DNA of 52,729 nucleotides from Pseudomonadota bacterium (GCA_026388255.1 JAPLKC010000082.1:1-52729), one strand, 5' to 3'; shown: positions 1 through 8,140, counted from the first letter of the stretch. A program made the numbers and translations. Notes: generated from the sequence alone by a model not told the origin.

Positions 1-338
1 CGCTGAAGGGAAAAGAGGAGTTCTGTTCCTTTTCTGGCAATCTTAACAATTTCCTCAAACTCGCCATGACGCCCGGCTTTATAATACTCTTGCCTGAACC
101 GCACTATTTTTGATAAAGACCGACTAAATCTCTGATTTTCCTTCCCTCTTTTTTCCTGGCAGCTTTCGCAAAAACAATCACCGTGTCTTTCGGCCATCCC
201 TAACAGCTTGGTGATCCTGTCATAAGGGAATTCTTCTTTTGTTACCAAAACCCTTAAAGCTTTTACGATATTAACAAAATCCAATGCCTTTTTCCCGTCT
301 GCTTTTTTTTCTGGAACGATTTGTTCTGGCTCTGCCAT
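1..338 (-). CDS. Hypothetical protein, C-terminus beyond window edge
   Basis: An open frame of 112 codons reads from an ATG at 338 down to the window edge without a stop, so the gene is partial. It has a good ribosome binding site (GAGGTGA, 5 bases from the ATG). The product is charged and probably helical and soluble, with no signal peptide. Around residues 56-61 it carries a CxCxxC motif (CFCESC) that could bind a metal. I do not recognise the family. The stop codon of an IS3 transposase remnant lies within its Shine-Dalgarno region, so an old insertion or deletion ended directly in front of this gene and may have replaced its promoter. Confidence 0.6.
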   Translation of the reverse strand, partial: MAEPEQIVPEKKADGKKALDFVNIVKALRVLVTKEEFPYDRITKLLGMAERHGDCFCESCQEKRGKENQRFSRSLSKIVRFRQEYYKAGRHGEFEEIVKIARKGTELLFSLQ

Positions 339-342
339 AACT

Positions 343-528
343 TCACCTCTTGTTTTTTGAATGATTACCCTTTCTGCTCATTGACGTCTTCATGCCGAAC
401 TGATTAAGGATCTTTCCATATTCATGGTAGCAGTAATGGCTTCCCCGGTCTGGGTGATGGATGAGGCCCGGTTCCGGCCCTTTGGCCGATACTGCCCTGA
501 ATAGGGACTGCATTATAAGGTCTTTATG
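343..528 (-). pseudogene. IS3-family transposase (OrfB) remnant
   Basis: Translating the minus strand gives about 60 residues that match the integrase core of IS3-family OrfB: a 'PEPGLIHHPDRGSHYCYHEY' block containing the second catalytic Asp, then 'FGMKTSMSRKGN'. The family normally continues with CYDNA and later the catalytic Glu, but here the frame ends after a few unrelated residues at TGA 345-343. Upstream the frame is closed by a TAA at 531-529. Neither end of an IS is present, so this is a dead internal fragment. The identification rests on remembered family motifs. Confidence 0.75.
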
Positions 529-962
529 TTATCTTTGAAATATTTCTCTCTATCTTATCTTTGATCTCTGTCATTTTAGCTTATTCTCCTGTATAAAGGC
601 TATTATTCAGAATAGCCTGACATAAAGGAGAGAAGGCATCCCTTATGCTTCCCGGCACCAGAAGAGTCTTTTTGGAATGTCCACAAGAAACACTCTTAAT
701 TGATACTACACTCTGCCGTTGATGTAAAGGAGGTTTACCGCATCGTAGTTGATGCATAAAAACAAGACGCTAATTCTTTTTCAAATATCCAAAAAACAGC
801 ACTTTAAGCCCTGAAATTGGCCATTTTCCATGCACAAAACACCACCTCAATCGGCGAGATATTACGATATGGATATTGCTGAGAATGCCCTGTCCGAAGG
901 GATGGCTTGTGAAGTATGCCCCTTGACTGCGGCGGTGTGAATCAAAATGCGGCCCGACTTAC
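529..962. other. Gene-poor stretch, no convincing gene
   Basis: No ORF here has both length and composition of a real gene. A small hairpin (GGCTAT at 598-603 pairing with ATAGCC at 612-617) is visible but lacks a T tract. A 25-codon ORF at 645 with a weak upstream AGGAG and a short ORF ending at about 940 look like transposition debris next to the IS3 remnant. The stretch lies downstream of the porin gene. Confidence 0.4.
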
Positions 963-1838
963 CTAAAATTGATAAGCGATATTTACCCCTGCTACTAAGT
1001 TATAACCAACATAACCATCGGGATTGTAAGATATTTTGTCGCCTGTTGTGTTATACCTCATTGTCTTTCCTGCCTTGCTTGAAAGGGGGAACCAGTATTC
1101 CACTACTGGCTGAATAGTCAGTTTTTTAAATAAAGGGATCGTGAATCCTGCCTTCACCATGCCGTCGTGGAATCCATTGTATTTTTGGCCGGTATATCCG
1201 CCAGTGGATCGCTCATAGGTCTGCCAGTAACTCCCACTTCCCGCATAATACCCGGCAGAAGCGCCGAGGTCAAGGGTCGTGTTTTTGTACAGACGGAATG
1301 AATGTTCGAAGGATAGATTGATGTAAGTGGCAGGATAGGCATTAATATCGCGATAGATGGACAGCGCAGGTTTCATGAGTACATTGTAAACAGCGCTTAT
1401 AAAAAGCTCGTCCGTATTATTGCAGTGCTTGAAATCATAATGGGTATATCCTCCGGTCAAGCTCAATCTGTCAATATTGTATTTGTAGCTCAGCGTTGCA
1501 TACACTTCATTGAATCCAACACGCCCTTCGGAAGTTCCCGGATCAAAGGATTGGGTTTTGTGTTGACTGTTATCCATATTGCCCCACACTGACGCTTCAA
1601 AACCCTTAAAGGTCGCGGCAACAGACGGCTGAATTACCATGCTGTTTTTGCTCAGTTCATAACCCCTGAAGATGTATTTGTTGAAAACGCCAACAGATGC
1701 GCTCATTTTTATTGTCTGTTTCTCAGGTTTGTTTACTTCTGACCCATATGAATTCCCGACCATAAACAGGATTGCCAGTACTGCGATAAAAAGTGATGCC
1801 TTACGGCGATCCGATTTCTGTCTGAATGAATATCTCAT
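963..1838 (-). CDS. TorF-like outer-membrane beta-barrel protein (putative porin)
   Basis: The product is about 291 residues with a signal peptide (basic start, hydrophobic FIAVLAILFMVG, then GNSYGS). The mature part is rich in alternating aromatic/hydrophobic strands, including 'NKYIFRGYELS' and 'GFEASVWGNMD', which resemble the putative porins of the TorF/Gcw_chp type. It ends in a classical outer-membrane C-terminal Phe (IAYQF). I start it at the ATG at 1838, which has AGGA 8 bases upstream; an ATG at 1871 has only a distant purine run. It is the last gene of the minus-strand run that begins at 6900, so it could provide a pore for whatever that operon handles; substrate unknown. Confidence 0.7.
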   Translation of the reverse strand: MRYSFRQKSDRRKASLFIAVLAILFMVGNSYGSEVNKPEKQTIKMSASVGVFNKYIFRGYELSKNSMVIQPSVAATFKGFEASVWGNMDNSQHKTQSFDPGTSEGRVGFNEVYATLSYKYNIDRLSLTGGYTHYDFKHCNNTDELFISAVYNVLMKPALSIYRDINAYPATYINLSFEHSFRLYKNTTLDLGASAGYYAGSGSYWQTYERSTGGYTGQKYNGFHDGMVKAGFTIPLFKKLTIQPVVEYWFPLSSKAGKTMRYNTTGDKISYNPDGYVGYNLVAGVNIAYQF

Positions 1839-2000
1839 TTTTGTTCCTGATCTCTCAATCATGTTTCGCATTTGAATTTGTTTCCCCTGTCGGCTCGACC
1901 TCTTCGATCCCTATGCACTGATCACCTCCGGCACCCCTTGGCTTCGTCCGGAACAGGCTTCGGGCAAAAGACCACCCCATCGCAAAACCCTGATTCGGCC

Positions 2001-2588
2001 TTATTGTTCTCCCTCTGTACCTCGGACGATTGCACACGCCCTCAGTTCTTCTATGGAAATCTCTTTCCGTCCCTTAAGCGCCGCCAACAGTTCATAATCA
2101 TAAATAGGCCAGCCATGTTCCAGGTTGAATTCGAGCCACCAATCAGGCAAGTGCTCCAGGGCCAGTTCGAGAACTTCAAATGCCTTCTTCTTGAATTCAT
2201 CGCTAACGCGATGTGCCATAGAGCAGTCTATGTCATCGATGAAAATCTTCCTTATGTCGCCGGGATATCCTATCATGGCAGGATAGGCGAGACACAGCAT
2301 CAGTTTCGCGTTTCTTGTTTCCAACCGGCACCTGCCTTCAGTTATATCCAGGAAGTGGCAATCCCCGACCAGACCGTAAATTTTATGACCTTTATATGGG
2401 AAAGTATTGCAAAACCTGTCGATGAAATTCATAAAGGGGATTTCCAGCTTCCTTGAAACGAATTCGGCTTCTCCAGGCAAAAAATAGGTGATAGTATTCT
2501 TTTCACACCCCCCCCCGCACTCGACGCACAAATCGAACATCATGCCGTCAAACATGCTGTGGAGTTTTTCAAACTCTATGGGTTCCAT
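2001..2588 (-). CDS. YkgJ-like cysteine-cluster protein
   Basis: A 195-residue soluble protein with an N-terminal CxxCxxxC cluster (CVECGGGC, residues about 21-28) and further cysteines near 59, 77, 85, 99 and 122, a pattern like the YkgJ/zinc-or-iron-chelating Cys-cluster family. The start at 2588 has a strong AGGAGGAAG. Within the first Cys cluster the three glycines are encoded by an uninterrupted run of nine G (plus-strand C run at 2508-2516), so one-base slippage would remove nearly the whole protein. It follows the broken EamA gene by 29 bases and shares its operon. Family role is unclear; protein maturation or metal binding are possibilities. Confidence 0.6.
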   Translation of the reverse strand: MEPIEFEKLHSMFDGMMFDLCVECGGGCEKNTITYFLPGEAEFVSRKLEIPFMNFIDRFCNTFPYKGHKIYGLVGDCHFLDITEGRCRLETRNAKLMLCLAYPAMIGYPGDIRKIFIDDIDCSMAHRVSDEFKKKAFEVLELALEHLPDWWLEFNLEHGWPIYDYELLAALKGRKEISIEELRACAIVRGTEGEQ

Positions 2589-2617
2589 TTACTTCCTCCT
2601 GAACACAAGCCATGAAG

Positions 2618-3504
2618 CTACACTATTTCATAGAGCATGAGAAGACCGAGAACCATTATGGAGATAGGTATCAGCTTTGCCAACAGGGGTTGATCGCTGC
2701 AGATGCCGAGCCCCGCGGCATGGCACAGTTTCTCCAGGAATAATACAATAAGCGGCTGAGTTGCCGCTATTGTTGCGACTATCGTAGCCGGAAGCCCCGC
2801 CATGGCAAAATAGATTGTCGCCAATCCGCCGAACGCGAAGCCTTCACTCAAAACAAGCCACTTCAGATTCTTGAACTCCCCCCGAATGCCTCGCCTCGTG
2901 GAGGTATGAAATAAGCCGGCCAATAAGGTTAAACCAATGCTTATTAGGCCCACTGCAAGGCCATTGAATTCCGGCAGTTTGGTTGTGGCAATCTTGATGA
3001 AGAATTCGTGCAACCCCACAAGGACTATCATAGAAGCTATTAGCCACTTTGTGACACCTTTTTTAAGATTGTTGATCCTTGTGGACAGCATTATTGCGCC
3101 GAGAATGACCAGGCCCATCCCGGCATAGGTGAGTAGTGAAAATCTCTCATTGAGAAAGAAAAACGAAAGGATCGCAACCATGATCGGGTAGAGGTACAAA
3201 AGACCGATGATGCTGGAGGCGTCCTCCTTGGAGAACAAGTAATAATATGCGAAATACTGGCTGCCATAGATGAAACCGGCGAGGGCAGGGAAAAGTAAAT
3301 CTCTGAGAGAAGAGACAACGCTCCAATCGAGAAATATCGCCAACATGAGGCCTGCGATGAGCATGACAGCCCCGGACATGACGGTATAACTGGCCGTATT
3401 TGTTACTTCTTTGAAACAGCATATTTGTCCGTAATATTCATCATTCCTTCGAAGAAAGGGGCGAGGATGGCGCAGGTTAAAGGTATGAGGATTGATGTGC
3501 CCAG
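2618..3504 (-). pseudogene. EamA/DMT-family exporter, frameshifted at N-terminus
   Basis: The long frame (2618-3379, 253 residues) shows nine hydrophobic segments and the duplicated EamA fold, but lacks the first helix of this ~290-residue, 10-TM family. That helix is encoded just upstream in another frame: from a CTG at 3504 with AAGGGAG five bases away, or an ATG at 3444, the reading is GTSILIPLTCAILAPFF..., ending ITDKYAVSKK then TAA at 3405-3403. The main frame picks up exactly there with VTNTASYTVMSG. A single indel near 3400-3412 therefore separates them. The upstream part has no ATG/GTG/TTG before 3444. Read as a drug/metabolite exporter gene that is broken, or mis-sequenced. It sits directly behind the SET genes. 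Confidence 0.65.
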
Positions 3505-3514
3505 ACCCGCTCCC

Positions 3515-4111
3515 TTAAGACTGCCCTTTGGGGTTGGACAATTTTTTCAGATTTTTCATAATATATTCCGGTATAATTCCAAGCCTTATATATGCCTGCT
3601 GAGTATCCTCGGGGAGATACTTGAAATCCCGTATCCGCTTCCTGCACTTTTCGCTGCCGCAGCAGCAGTCCATCTCCCAGTCGTCTTCGTCCATTGTGGT
3701 TGAATAGTCAAAGGTGATTTCTTCGTCTTTATTTATTTCTCTCAGGGCAATCAATGCTACCCCCCCCCTGACCGCATCGCCTGCGGGAATGATCAATGCC
3801 GCATTCGGATCGCAGGAATGATTGATAAAATCATCGAAATCGCCTGTCGGACCCATGTAAAGGTTGTCGCCTACCTGAACCCATCTATCTTCCGTTGCAT
3901 CATAGGGGTAAGGGAGTTGTTCGTAAGTGCATAACTCGGCTTTGCATACGAAGATCGTTTCTCCAGCCTTGAATTTCTTTCCGGCAAAAACACCCTTCCC
4001 GTGCTTGCAATCTTTTAAAATCAAAACAGGATTGCCTTCGCCGGTGCATGCGTTGGGTCTTGGTTCGCTCAAAACCATCTCTCCAGAATCACTCTTTAAT
4101 GCCGATGGCAT
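3515..4111 (-). CDS. SET-domain protein-lysine methyltransferase-like protein 1
   Basis: About 198 residues. After a unique N-terminal 28 residues comes a compact SET domain: 'LKDCKHGKGVFAGKKFKAGE' (SET-N), INHSCDPNAAL (NHxCxPN pseudoknot motif binding SAM), ITFDYS, and a post-SET zinc motif CCCGSEKC. All catalytic landmarks are present, so a SAM-dependent amine/lysine methyltransferase activity is expected; the substrate is unknown. The ATG at 4111 lies inside the end of the preceding SET gene (23-bp overlap), indicating translational coupling. Its C-terminal half is nearly identical at DNA level to the upstream copy, and it contains a run of nine G encoding Arg-Gly-Gly (3760-3768). The stop is followed at once by the EamA gene. 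Confidence 0.85.
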   Translation of the reverse strand: MPSALKSDSGEMVLSEPRPNACTGEGNPVLILKDCKHGKGVFAGKKFKAGETIFVCKAELCTYEQLPYPYDATEDRWVQVGDNLYMGPTGDFDDFINHSCDPNAALIIPAGDAVRGGVALIALREINKDEEITFDYSTTMDEDDWEMDCCCGSEKCRKRIRDFKYLPEDTQQAYIRLGIIPEYIMKNLKKLSNPKGQS

Positions 4112-4619
4112 TCTTTAGCTTCTTCATAATATAATCCGGCACAATGCCCAGTCTGATGTATTTCTCCTGAGTATCCTCGGGGAGATACTTGAAATCCCGT
4201 ATCCGCTTCCTGCACTTTTCACTGCCGCAACCACAGTCCATCTCCCAGTCGTCTTCATCCATTGTAGTTGAATAGTCAAAGGTGATTTCTTCGTCTTCAT
4301 TTATTTCTCTCAGGGCAATCAATGCTACCCCCCCCCTGACCGCATCGCCTGCGGGAATGATCAGCGCCGCATTCGGGTTACAGGAATGGTTAATGTAATC
4401 ATCGATATCGCCTGAAGGCCCCATAAAAAGGTTGTGGCCTACCTGAACATAGCGGTCTTCCACCAAACAAAGGTCGGCTTGTTCTTCATACGTCATGAAA
4501 TTCCCCTTGAATTCAATGATCATTTCTCCGGCCTTGAATTTCCTTCCTGCAAATACACCTTTCCCGTGTTTTGCATCTTTTAAGATGAGGTCGGGCAGGC
4601 TTTTATCTATACTTTTCAT
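4089..4619 (-). CDS. SET-domain protein-lysine methyltransferase-like protein 2
   Basis: A 176-residue, essentially SET-only protein: GKGVFAGRKFKAGEMI, then INHSCNPNAAL, ITFDYSTTMDEDDWEM, and the post-SET CGCGSEKC. These are the SAM pseudoknot, catalytic Tyr and zinc-binding features of the fold. Its ATG (4619) overlaps the end of SET protein 3 by 17 bp and is preceded by GAGGAAG. From its middle to the C-terminus it matches SET protein 1 almost base for base (about 190 bp), a tandem duplication. It also has the nine-G run (4328-4336) at the same DAVRGGVAL position. Small bacterial SET proteins are known but their targets are mostly undetermined. Confidence 0.85.
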   Translation of the reverse strand: MKSIDKSLPDLILKDAKHGKGVFAGRKFKAGEMIIEFKGNFMTYEEQADLCLVEDRYVQVGHNLFMGPSGDIDDYINHSCNPNAALIIPAGDAVRGGVALIALREINEDEEITFDYSTTMDEDDWEMDCGCGSEKCRKRIRDFKYLPEDTQEKYIRLGIVPDYIMKKLKNAIGIKE

Positions 4620-5088
4620 ATGACTTCCTCAACGCTCGCGGAACATAGGGTTCATATTTCTTGTACATCTCTTCCGGCAGGAACCGGATGCTCCTGATGA
4701 TCTTCCTGCATCCTCTCTTCCCGCATCTGCACTCCATTTCCCAGTAAGGATCATCTTCAGTGATGGAGTAATCAATCGTTACTTCCTCCCCCCCCCTGAT
4801 ATCCTTCATGGCCACAACAGTGACTTTGCCTTGTATACCCACATTCGGATCGCATGAATGGTTGATGTAGCGCCAGGGATTTACATCAAAGGGGCTGAGC
4901 CATAGGCCTTCTCGTATCCAGAGCCAATAGGGTCCTGTCAGGTAATCGTCATTGTAGTCATCTTCTACGAGAGTCCCTTTGGCAACAAAAACAATTTCAC
5001 CTTCTTTAATATCTATTTTGGCAAAAAGACCTTTGCCAATATGCCCGGTGGGCGCAACATATACCTTTTTGTGTTTTTCTATCGACAT
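4603..5088 (-). CDS. SET-domain protein-lysine methyltransferase-like protein 3
   Basis: About 161 residues when started at the ATG at 5088, one base after the stop of the upstream dehydrogenase; a longer frame to 5247 overlaps that gene and is less likely. The SET core shows GHIGKGLFAKIDIKEGE, YINHSCDPNVG, VTIDYS and a post-SET CRCGKRGC. It is clearly diverged from SET proteins 1 and 2 (conserved motifs only), so it is an older paralogue, not part of the recent duplication. It too has a nine-G run (4788-4796), but in a different motif (KDIRGGEEV), so the tract was not inherited with the others. No Shine-Dalgarno is obvious, consistent with translational coupling. Confidence 0.85.
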   Translation of the reverse strand: MSIEKHKKVYVAPTGHIGKGLFAKIDIKEGEIVFVAKGTLVEDDYNDDYLTGPYWLWIREGLWLSPFDVNPWRYINHSCDPNVGIQGKVTVVAMKDIRGGEEVTIDYSITEDDPYWEMECRCGKRGCRKIIRSIRFLPEEMYKKYEPYVPRALRKSYEKYR

Positions 5089-5089
5089 T

Positions 5090-6334
5090 TTATCCACTAT
5101 TTCCGCCACAGGGCTGAGATTTGCCGGAATATTCCTGCGTGATTCTCGGATTGTGGGATGACAAGCACAGTCCGCTTTCATGTTTTTCAAATACGAATTC
5201 CTGCACCTGCATCCTGTTAAATACATAGGTTCCAAAGTAAGCGCCATATAAATCTTCCACGAAATAGGCGCCCTTCTCCAGTTTGTCCGTAATCAGTGTC
5301 AGGAGCGCCGCAATGACCCCGGTTGCCACCTGGGTATAAGTTGCATTTGTGCCTGTAATGGTTTTATTTGCTATGGAATTGAAGTAATATACCGTCTTAT
5401 CGGAATATTCCATCAATACGCCGATATTGTCCGCCCCGTCCAGCGTGAGACATGTATTATCGCCGAGCAGAACATCCTCGAAAAGCAGCCTGCCCTTCTT
5501 CCGGTATGTGTTGATCAATGCCCGCATGGTCTGGATATTGATCGCATAGACGAATTTTGCCGTCAGATCGTATTTCTGCGAAAGGCTGACTATCTCATCG
5601 TGGGGTACGATAAACCCCTCCGGGTATTCTTTAAGGGACAATATAGGAGACAGTATGGCCTCCATATTTTTCCTGTTTTCAACGGCGTTGGGAAGATACT
5701 CCATTGGATTGTCCTTTCCCATCATCACAATAGACGGTTCCTCTGAAACCTCCTCCAGAAACTTCTTTACGGACCAGGTAACCATGGGGTGCTCATTTGT
5801 CGCGGTCTGCGAGGTGTCATACTCGAAAACAACTATCTTTTGTGGCACGCCGAACTTTTCGATCCCGTGCCTTGCCCACATGTTCACAACACCGGGGTTC
5901 ATGCCGGTACTCAGGATGTGCACGGCATTCCTGAATTCCTCTCTTTTGGCCCAGAATTCAAGAACATGCTCATGGGTTTTTTTCGGCCCGTTGATGCTTG
6001 TATTGACGTAACTCACACCAGCCCTGTCTGTGGCATATAATATGGGAAGGGTTTCATCGTCCGTGACATCAAGGACAATACCCACATCGCTGTCCTTCAA
6101 CAGGCGTTTATAGCGATCCTCATCCCGGGGCAAAGAGATAGCTTCGTTCAGGAACAGATAATCGAGTCTCTTGTGATCGATAAATTCATTGGAGAGTATT
6201 CTTTTGCTCTTATCGAGGAGAATCAGTTTGTCAAATAATTCCCGATGATCAACAAGGTAAATAAGCGACGCTGTTCCAACCCCTCCGGATGCTCCAAGTA
6301 TCAGCAGATTAGGTTTTTTGTTAAGTTTAATCAT
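5090..6334 (-). CDS. Homospermidine synthase / saccharopine dehydrogenase-like oxidoreductase
   Basis: A 414-residue protein opening with a Rossmann fold (LLILGASGGVGTAS) and carrying the block STGMNPGVVNMWARHGIE, which resembles the conserved substrate region of homospermidine synthase and the related carboxynorspermidine dehydrogenases. These NAD(P)-dependent enzymes join a polyamine to an aldehyde through a Schiff base. Position right behind arginine decarboxylase (20 bases) supports a polyamine role. The exact reaction cannot be read from sequence: homospermidine formation, or a carboxy-polyamine dehydrogenase step on putrescine or agmatine, are the candidates. The last ~35 residues look unlike the family and may reflect a late indel. 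The start at 6334 is the only good one. Confidence 0.65.
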   Translation of the reverse strand: MIKLNKKPNLLILGASGGVGTASLIYLVDHRELFDKLILLDKSKRILSNEFIDHKRLDYLFLNEAISLPRDEDRYKRLLKDSDVGIVLDVTDDETLPILYATDRAGVSYVNTSINGPKKTHEHVLEFWAKREEFRNAVHILSTGMNPGVVNMWARHGIEKFGVPQKIVVFEYDTSQTATNEHPMVTWSVKKFLEEVSEEPSIVMMGKDNPMEYLPNAVENRKNMEAILSPILSLKEYPEGFIVPHDEIVSLSQKYDLTAKFVYAINIQTMRALINTYRKKGRLLFEDVLLGDNTCLTLDGADNIGVLMEYSDKTVYYFNSIANKTITGTNATYTQVATGVIAALLTLITDKLEKGAYFVEDLYGAYFGTYVFNRMQVQEFVFEKHESGLCLSSHNPRITQEYSGKSQPCGGNSG

Positions 6335-6354
6335 ATTTCAAATTAGCTGCCATT

Positions 6355-6900
6355 TCAGTCTATAATAAATACTGCTGTCGCTAATACCGAGGTCCAGAGA
6401 CCGTCTTTATTTCCCTCTGCAGACTGGCAGATATTTTTAGTTTTGAATATGTGGCCGCTCGCTGTGTAAGACTGCTTACGCTCATCCCATGCCTGGTTCG
6501 GGTCAAAATCAATGTCGAGCGTTGTCGCAAGCATTGTAGCTGCGAGGTCTTCTGCGTATTCCCCGGAGACAATGGCTTTTTCACCGAAGGCATGGTGCTC
6601 GGAGAGATAACCATACTGGGAGTAATCCGTAGGTCGGGCAAAACCAACGGCCGCAGAGATAAGACGGTTCGGTTCATTTGTCTCATTTCGGGACATTACG
6701 CAATAAGTGATCTGCCCGGGACGGAGAAGCTTTTCACCGGCAGCCCTTGAAAGGATCTTGCACTCAGGTGGGAATATGCTTGATACATACACAAGGTTGC
6801 ATTTCTGAATGCCTGCATTTCTCAAGGCAACCTCGAAGGACGATAGTTTGTCTTTATGGACACCCACCCCTTTTGTAAAGAAAATATTTTTTGGAGTCAT
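6355..6900 (-). CDS. pdaD: Pyruvoyl-dependent arginine decarboxylase
   Basis: A 181-residue proenzyme of the PvlArgDC family, which makes agmatine and CO2 from arginine after self-cleavage creates a pyruvoyl group. The expected cleavage region is present at residues about 38-46 (VYVSSIFPPE); the Ser-Ser bond there would yield the beta and alpha chains. Further family blocks are KGVGVHKDKLSSFE at the start and GYLSEHHAFGE in the alpha chain. Length is typical. The start at 6900 has an excellent GAGGGGGGAT. It is the first gene of the minus-strand operon and is followed by the homospermidine-synthase-like gene, so agmatine/polyamine synthesis is the likely theme. Confidence 0.9.
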   Translation of the reverse strand: MTPKNIFFTKGVGVHKDKLSSFEVALRNAGIQKCNLVYVSSIFPPECKILSRAAGEKLLRPGQITYCVMSRNETNEPNRLISAAVGFARPTDYSQYGYLSEHHAFGEKAIVSGEYAEDLAATMLATTLDIDFDPNQAWDERKQSYTASGHIFKTKNICQSAEGNKDGLWTSVLATAVFIID

Positions 6901-7242
6901 TTTTATCCCCCCTCTCTATCCTTCCCACAGGACTACACCAATTAAAAACAGATCGTGACGCATTAAGATTAAAACAATAAGAACTTTGTCGCTATTCTTC
7001 GTATCGTCTGACACCCCGTTCTTGGGTCTCCCGATTATCGTTACATCCGAGTCGAGAGAGCCCGGACATGATTCACATACCTCTTTGCTTTATTCTACGC
7101 AAAAGAGCGAATATTATATAAAAATCAACTTTTGATATTGATTATTCCATATTGAATGTAGATTTGTCAATTTTATTCTATATTTAGTGTTGTTCTAAAC
7201 CCCTCTGAAAAATCAGATGATTGATCTATCGCTGGAGGGTTA
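6901..7242. promoter_or_regulatory. Divergent intergenic region between pdaD operon and XRE regulator
   Basis: About 340 bases with no gene. The half nearest the XRE gene is strongly AT-rich (7095-7195) with several A/T runs and candidate -10-like boxes, as expected for divergent promoters, but I could not settle on a single matched -35/-10 pair. The neighbouring XRE protein is a natural candidate to bind here and control both itself and the polyamine/SET operon; this is inference from position. Confidence 0.4.
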
Positions 7243-7563
7243 ATGGCAACAGTAAAAAAATTGTTGGGCATGAGAATAAAAGAATTACGAAAAGTACGCG
7301 GTTTGTCGCAGGAGGAACTGGCCGAAATGATAGGCATAGACCCCAAGCATTTGAGCAGAATAGAGGTTGGAAACAGCTATCCGTCATTAGATACTCTTGA
7401 AAAAACAGCAAATGCATTAAGGGTTGAGTTGAAAGATTTCTTTGAATTCGAACACCATGAAGAAGAAAAGGAACTGGTCGAAAATATTAACAAAATTCTG
7501 CTGGAAAGTGATAAATCAAATCTTAAGCTAATTTTCAGGCTCTTAAAGGCAACTACATATTGA
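7243..7563 (+). CDS. XRE-family helix-turn-helix transcriptional regulator
   Basis: A 106-residue DNA-binding protein. Residues about 8-65 form a Cro/CI-type HTH: MRIKELRKVRGLSQEELAEM, then 'IDPKHLSRIEVGNSYPSL' as turn and recognition helix, followed by a helical tail (FFEFEHHEEEKELVENI) likely for dimerisation. The start has GGAGGG 3 bases before the ATG. It is transcribed divergently from the pdaD-SET operon across a 340-base AT-rich region, the usual arrangement for a local repressor. No ligand domain is present. Confidence 0.88.
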   Translation: MATVKKLLGMRIKELRKVRGLSQEELAEMIGIDPKHLSRIEVGNSYPSLDTLEKTANALRVELKDFFEFEHHEEEKELVENINKILLESDKSNLKLIFRLLKATTY

Positions 7564-8140
7564 AGTCACAAAACAGGGGAATAAGGGGATATCCTAAAAA
7601 GTTGGAAACTGTTTGACGTTCCTCCTGGAAAAGCAAAAGGGGTCTTACAATGACCATTTATTGTTGATCCCCAACATCATTTTCTTGATTCACCTGCAAT
7701 TTTATATAATTTGCAAGCTAAAATTTCCGATGGGGCTATTGAATGCCACACGAAGTCCTGCATCTTTGCCATGGTTGCCGGATTGCGGATTACAGGAAGC
7801 ACATCGCAGAAAATGGATTTCTAAATCTAATCAAACTTGAAAATTGCGTGCTCCTGCCTATATCGCGCATACGGCATTCAATATAAAATTGAGTATTACG
7901 TTTTGAAAGGAAGTTTGCAGCCATTATTTCTCCTCAAAAATGTAGTTACCTATTTACACGTTCCAATAGAGCCGGCTTTGCATCTTTTCCCGTCATATCT
8001 ATGTGGAACCGGACAGGCAGGCATGCAACAATCAGGACTGTGTCGGCAGGAGATTATAATTAAATCACCTTTCTTTTGCTGGTATTTTGTGCTATCTCTA
8101 ATGTAATATTTAAAATAATAACCTATAGAGGGTAACTGAA
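7564..8140. other. Long intergenic stretch with a 10-bp inverted repeat
   Basis: Nearly 580 bases without a believable gene; the ORFs that exist have no proper ribosome binding site and low-complexity, hydrophobic or basic translations. The only structure seen is a perfect inverted repeat, ATTGAATGCC at 7738-7747 against GGCATTCAAT at 7873-7882, bracketing 125 bases. It might mark a small RNA, a miniature element or be chance. Confidence 0.35.

Noticed and set aside
645-722. 25-codon ORF at 645 with AGGAG-like upstream sequence
   Set aside because: Too short and without motif; sits in transposon debris.
1855-2037. 60-codon minus-strand ORF between the Cys-cluster gene and the porin
   Set aside because: Overlaps the end of the Cys-cluster gene in another frame, no RBS and no motif.
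4603-5247. Longer start for SET protein 3 at 5247
   Set aside because: It would overlap the dehydrogenase by over 150 bases, and the added residues have no SET similarity; ATG 5088 one base after the upstream stop fits better.
7613-8106. Two ORFs (75 and 89 codons) in the gap after the XRE gene
   Set aside because: No RBS, biased toward rare residues and hydrophobic runs, no motif; treated as non-coding.
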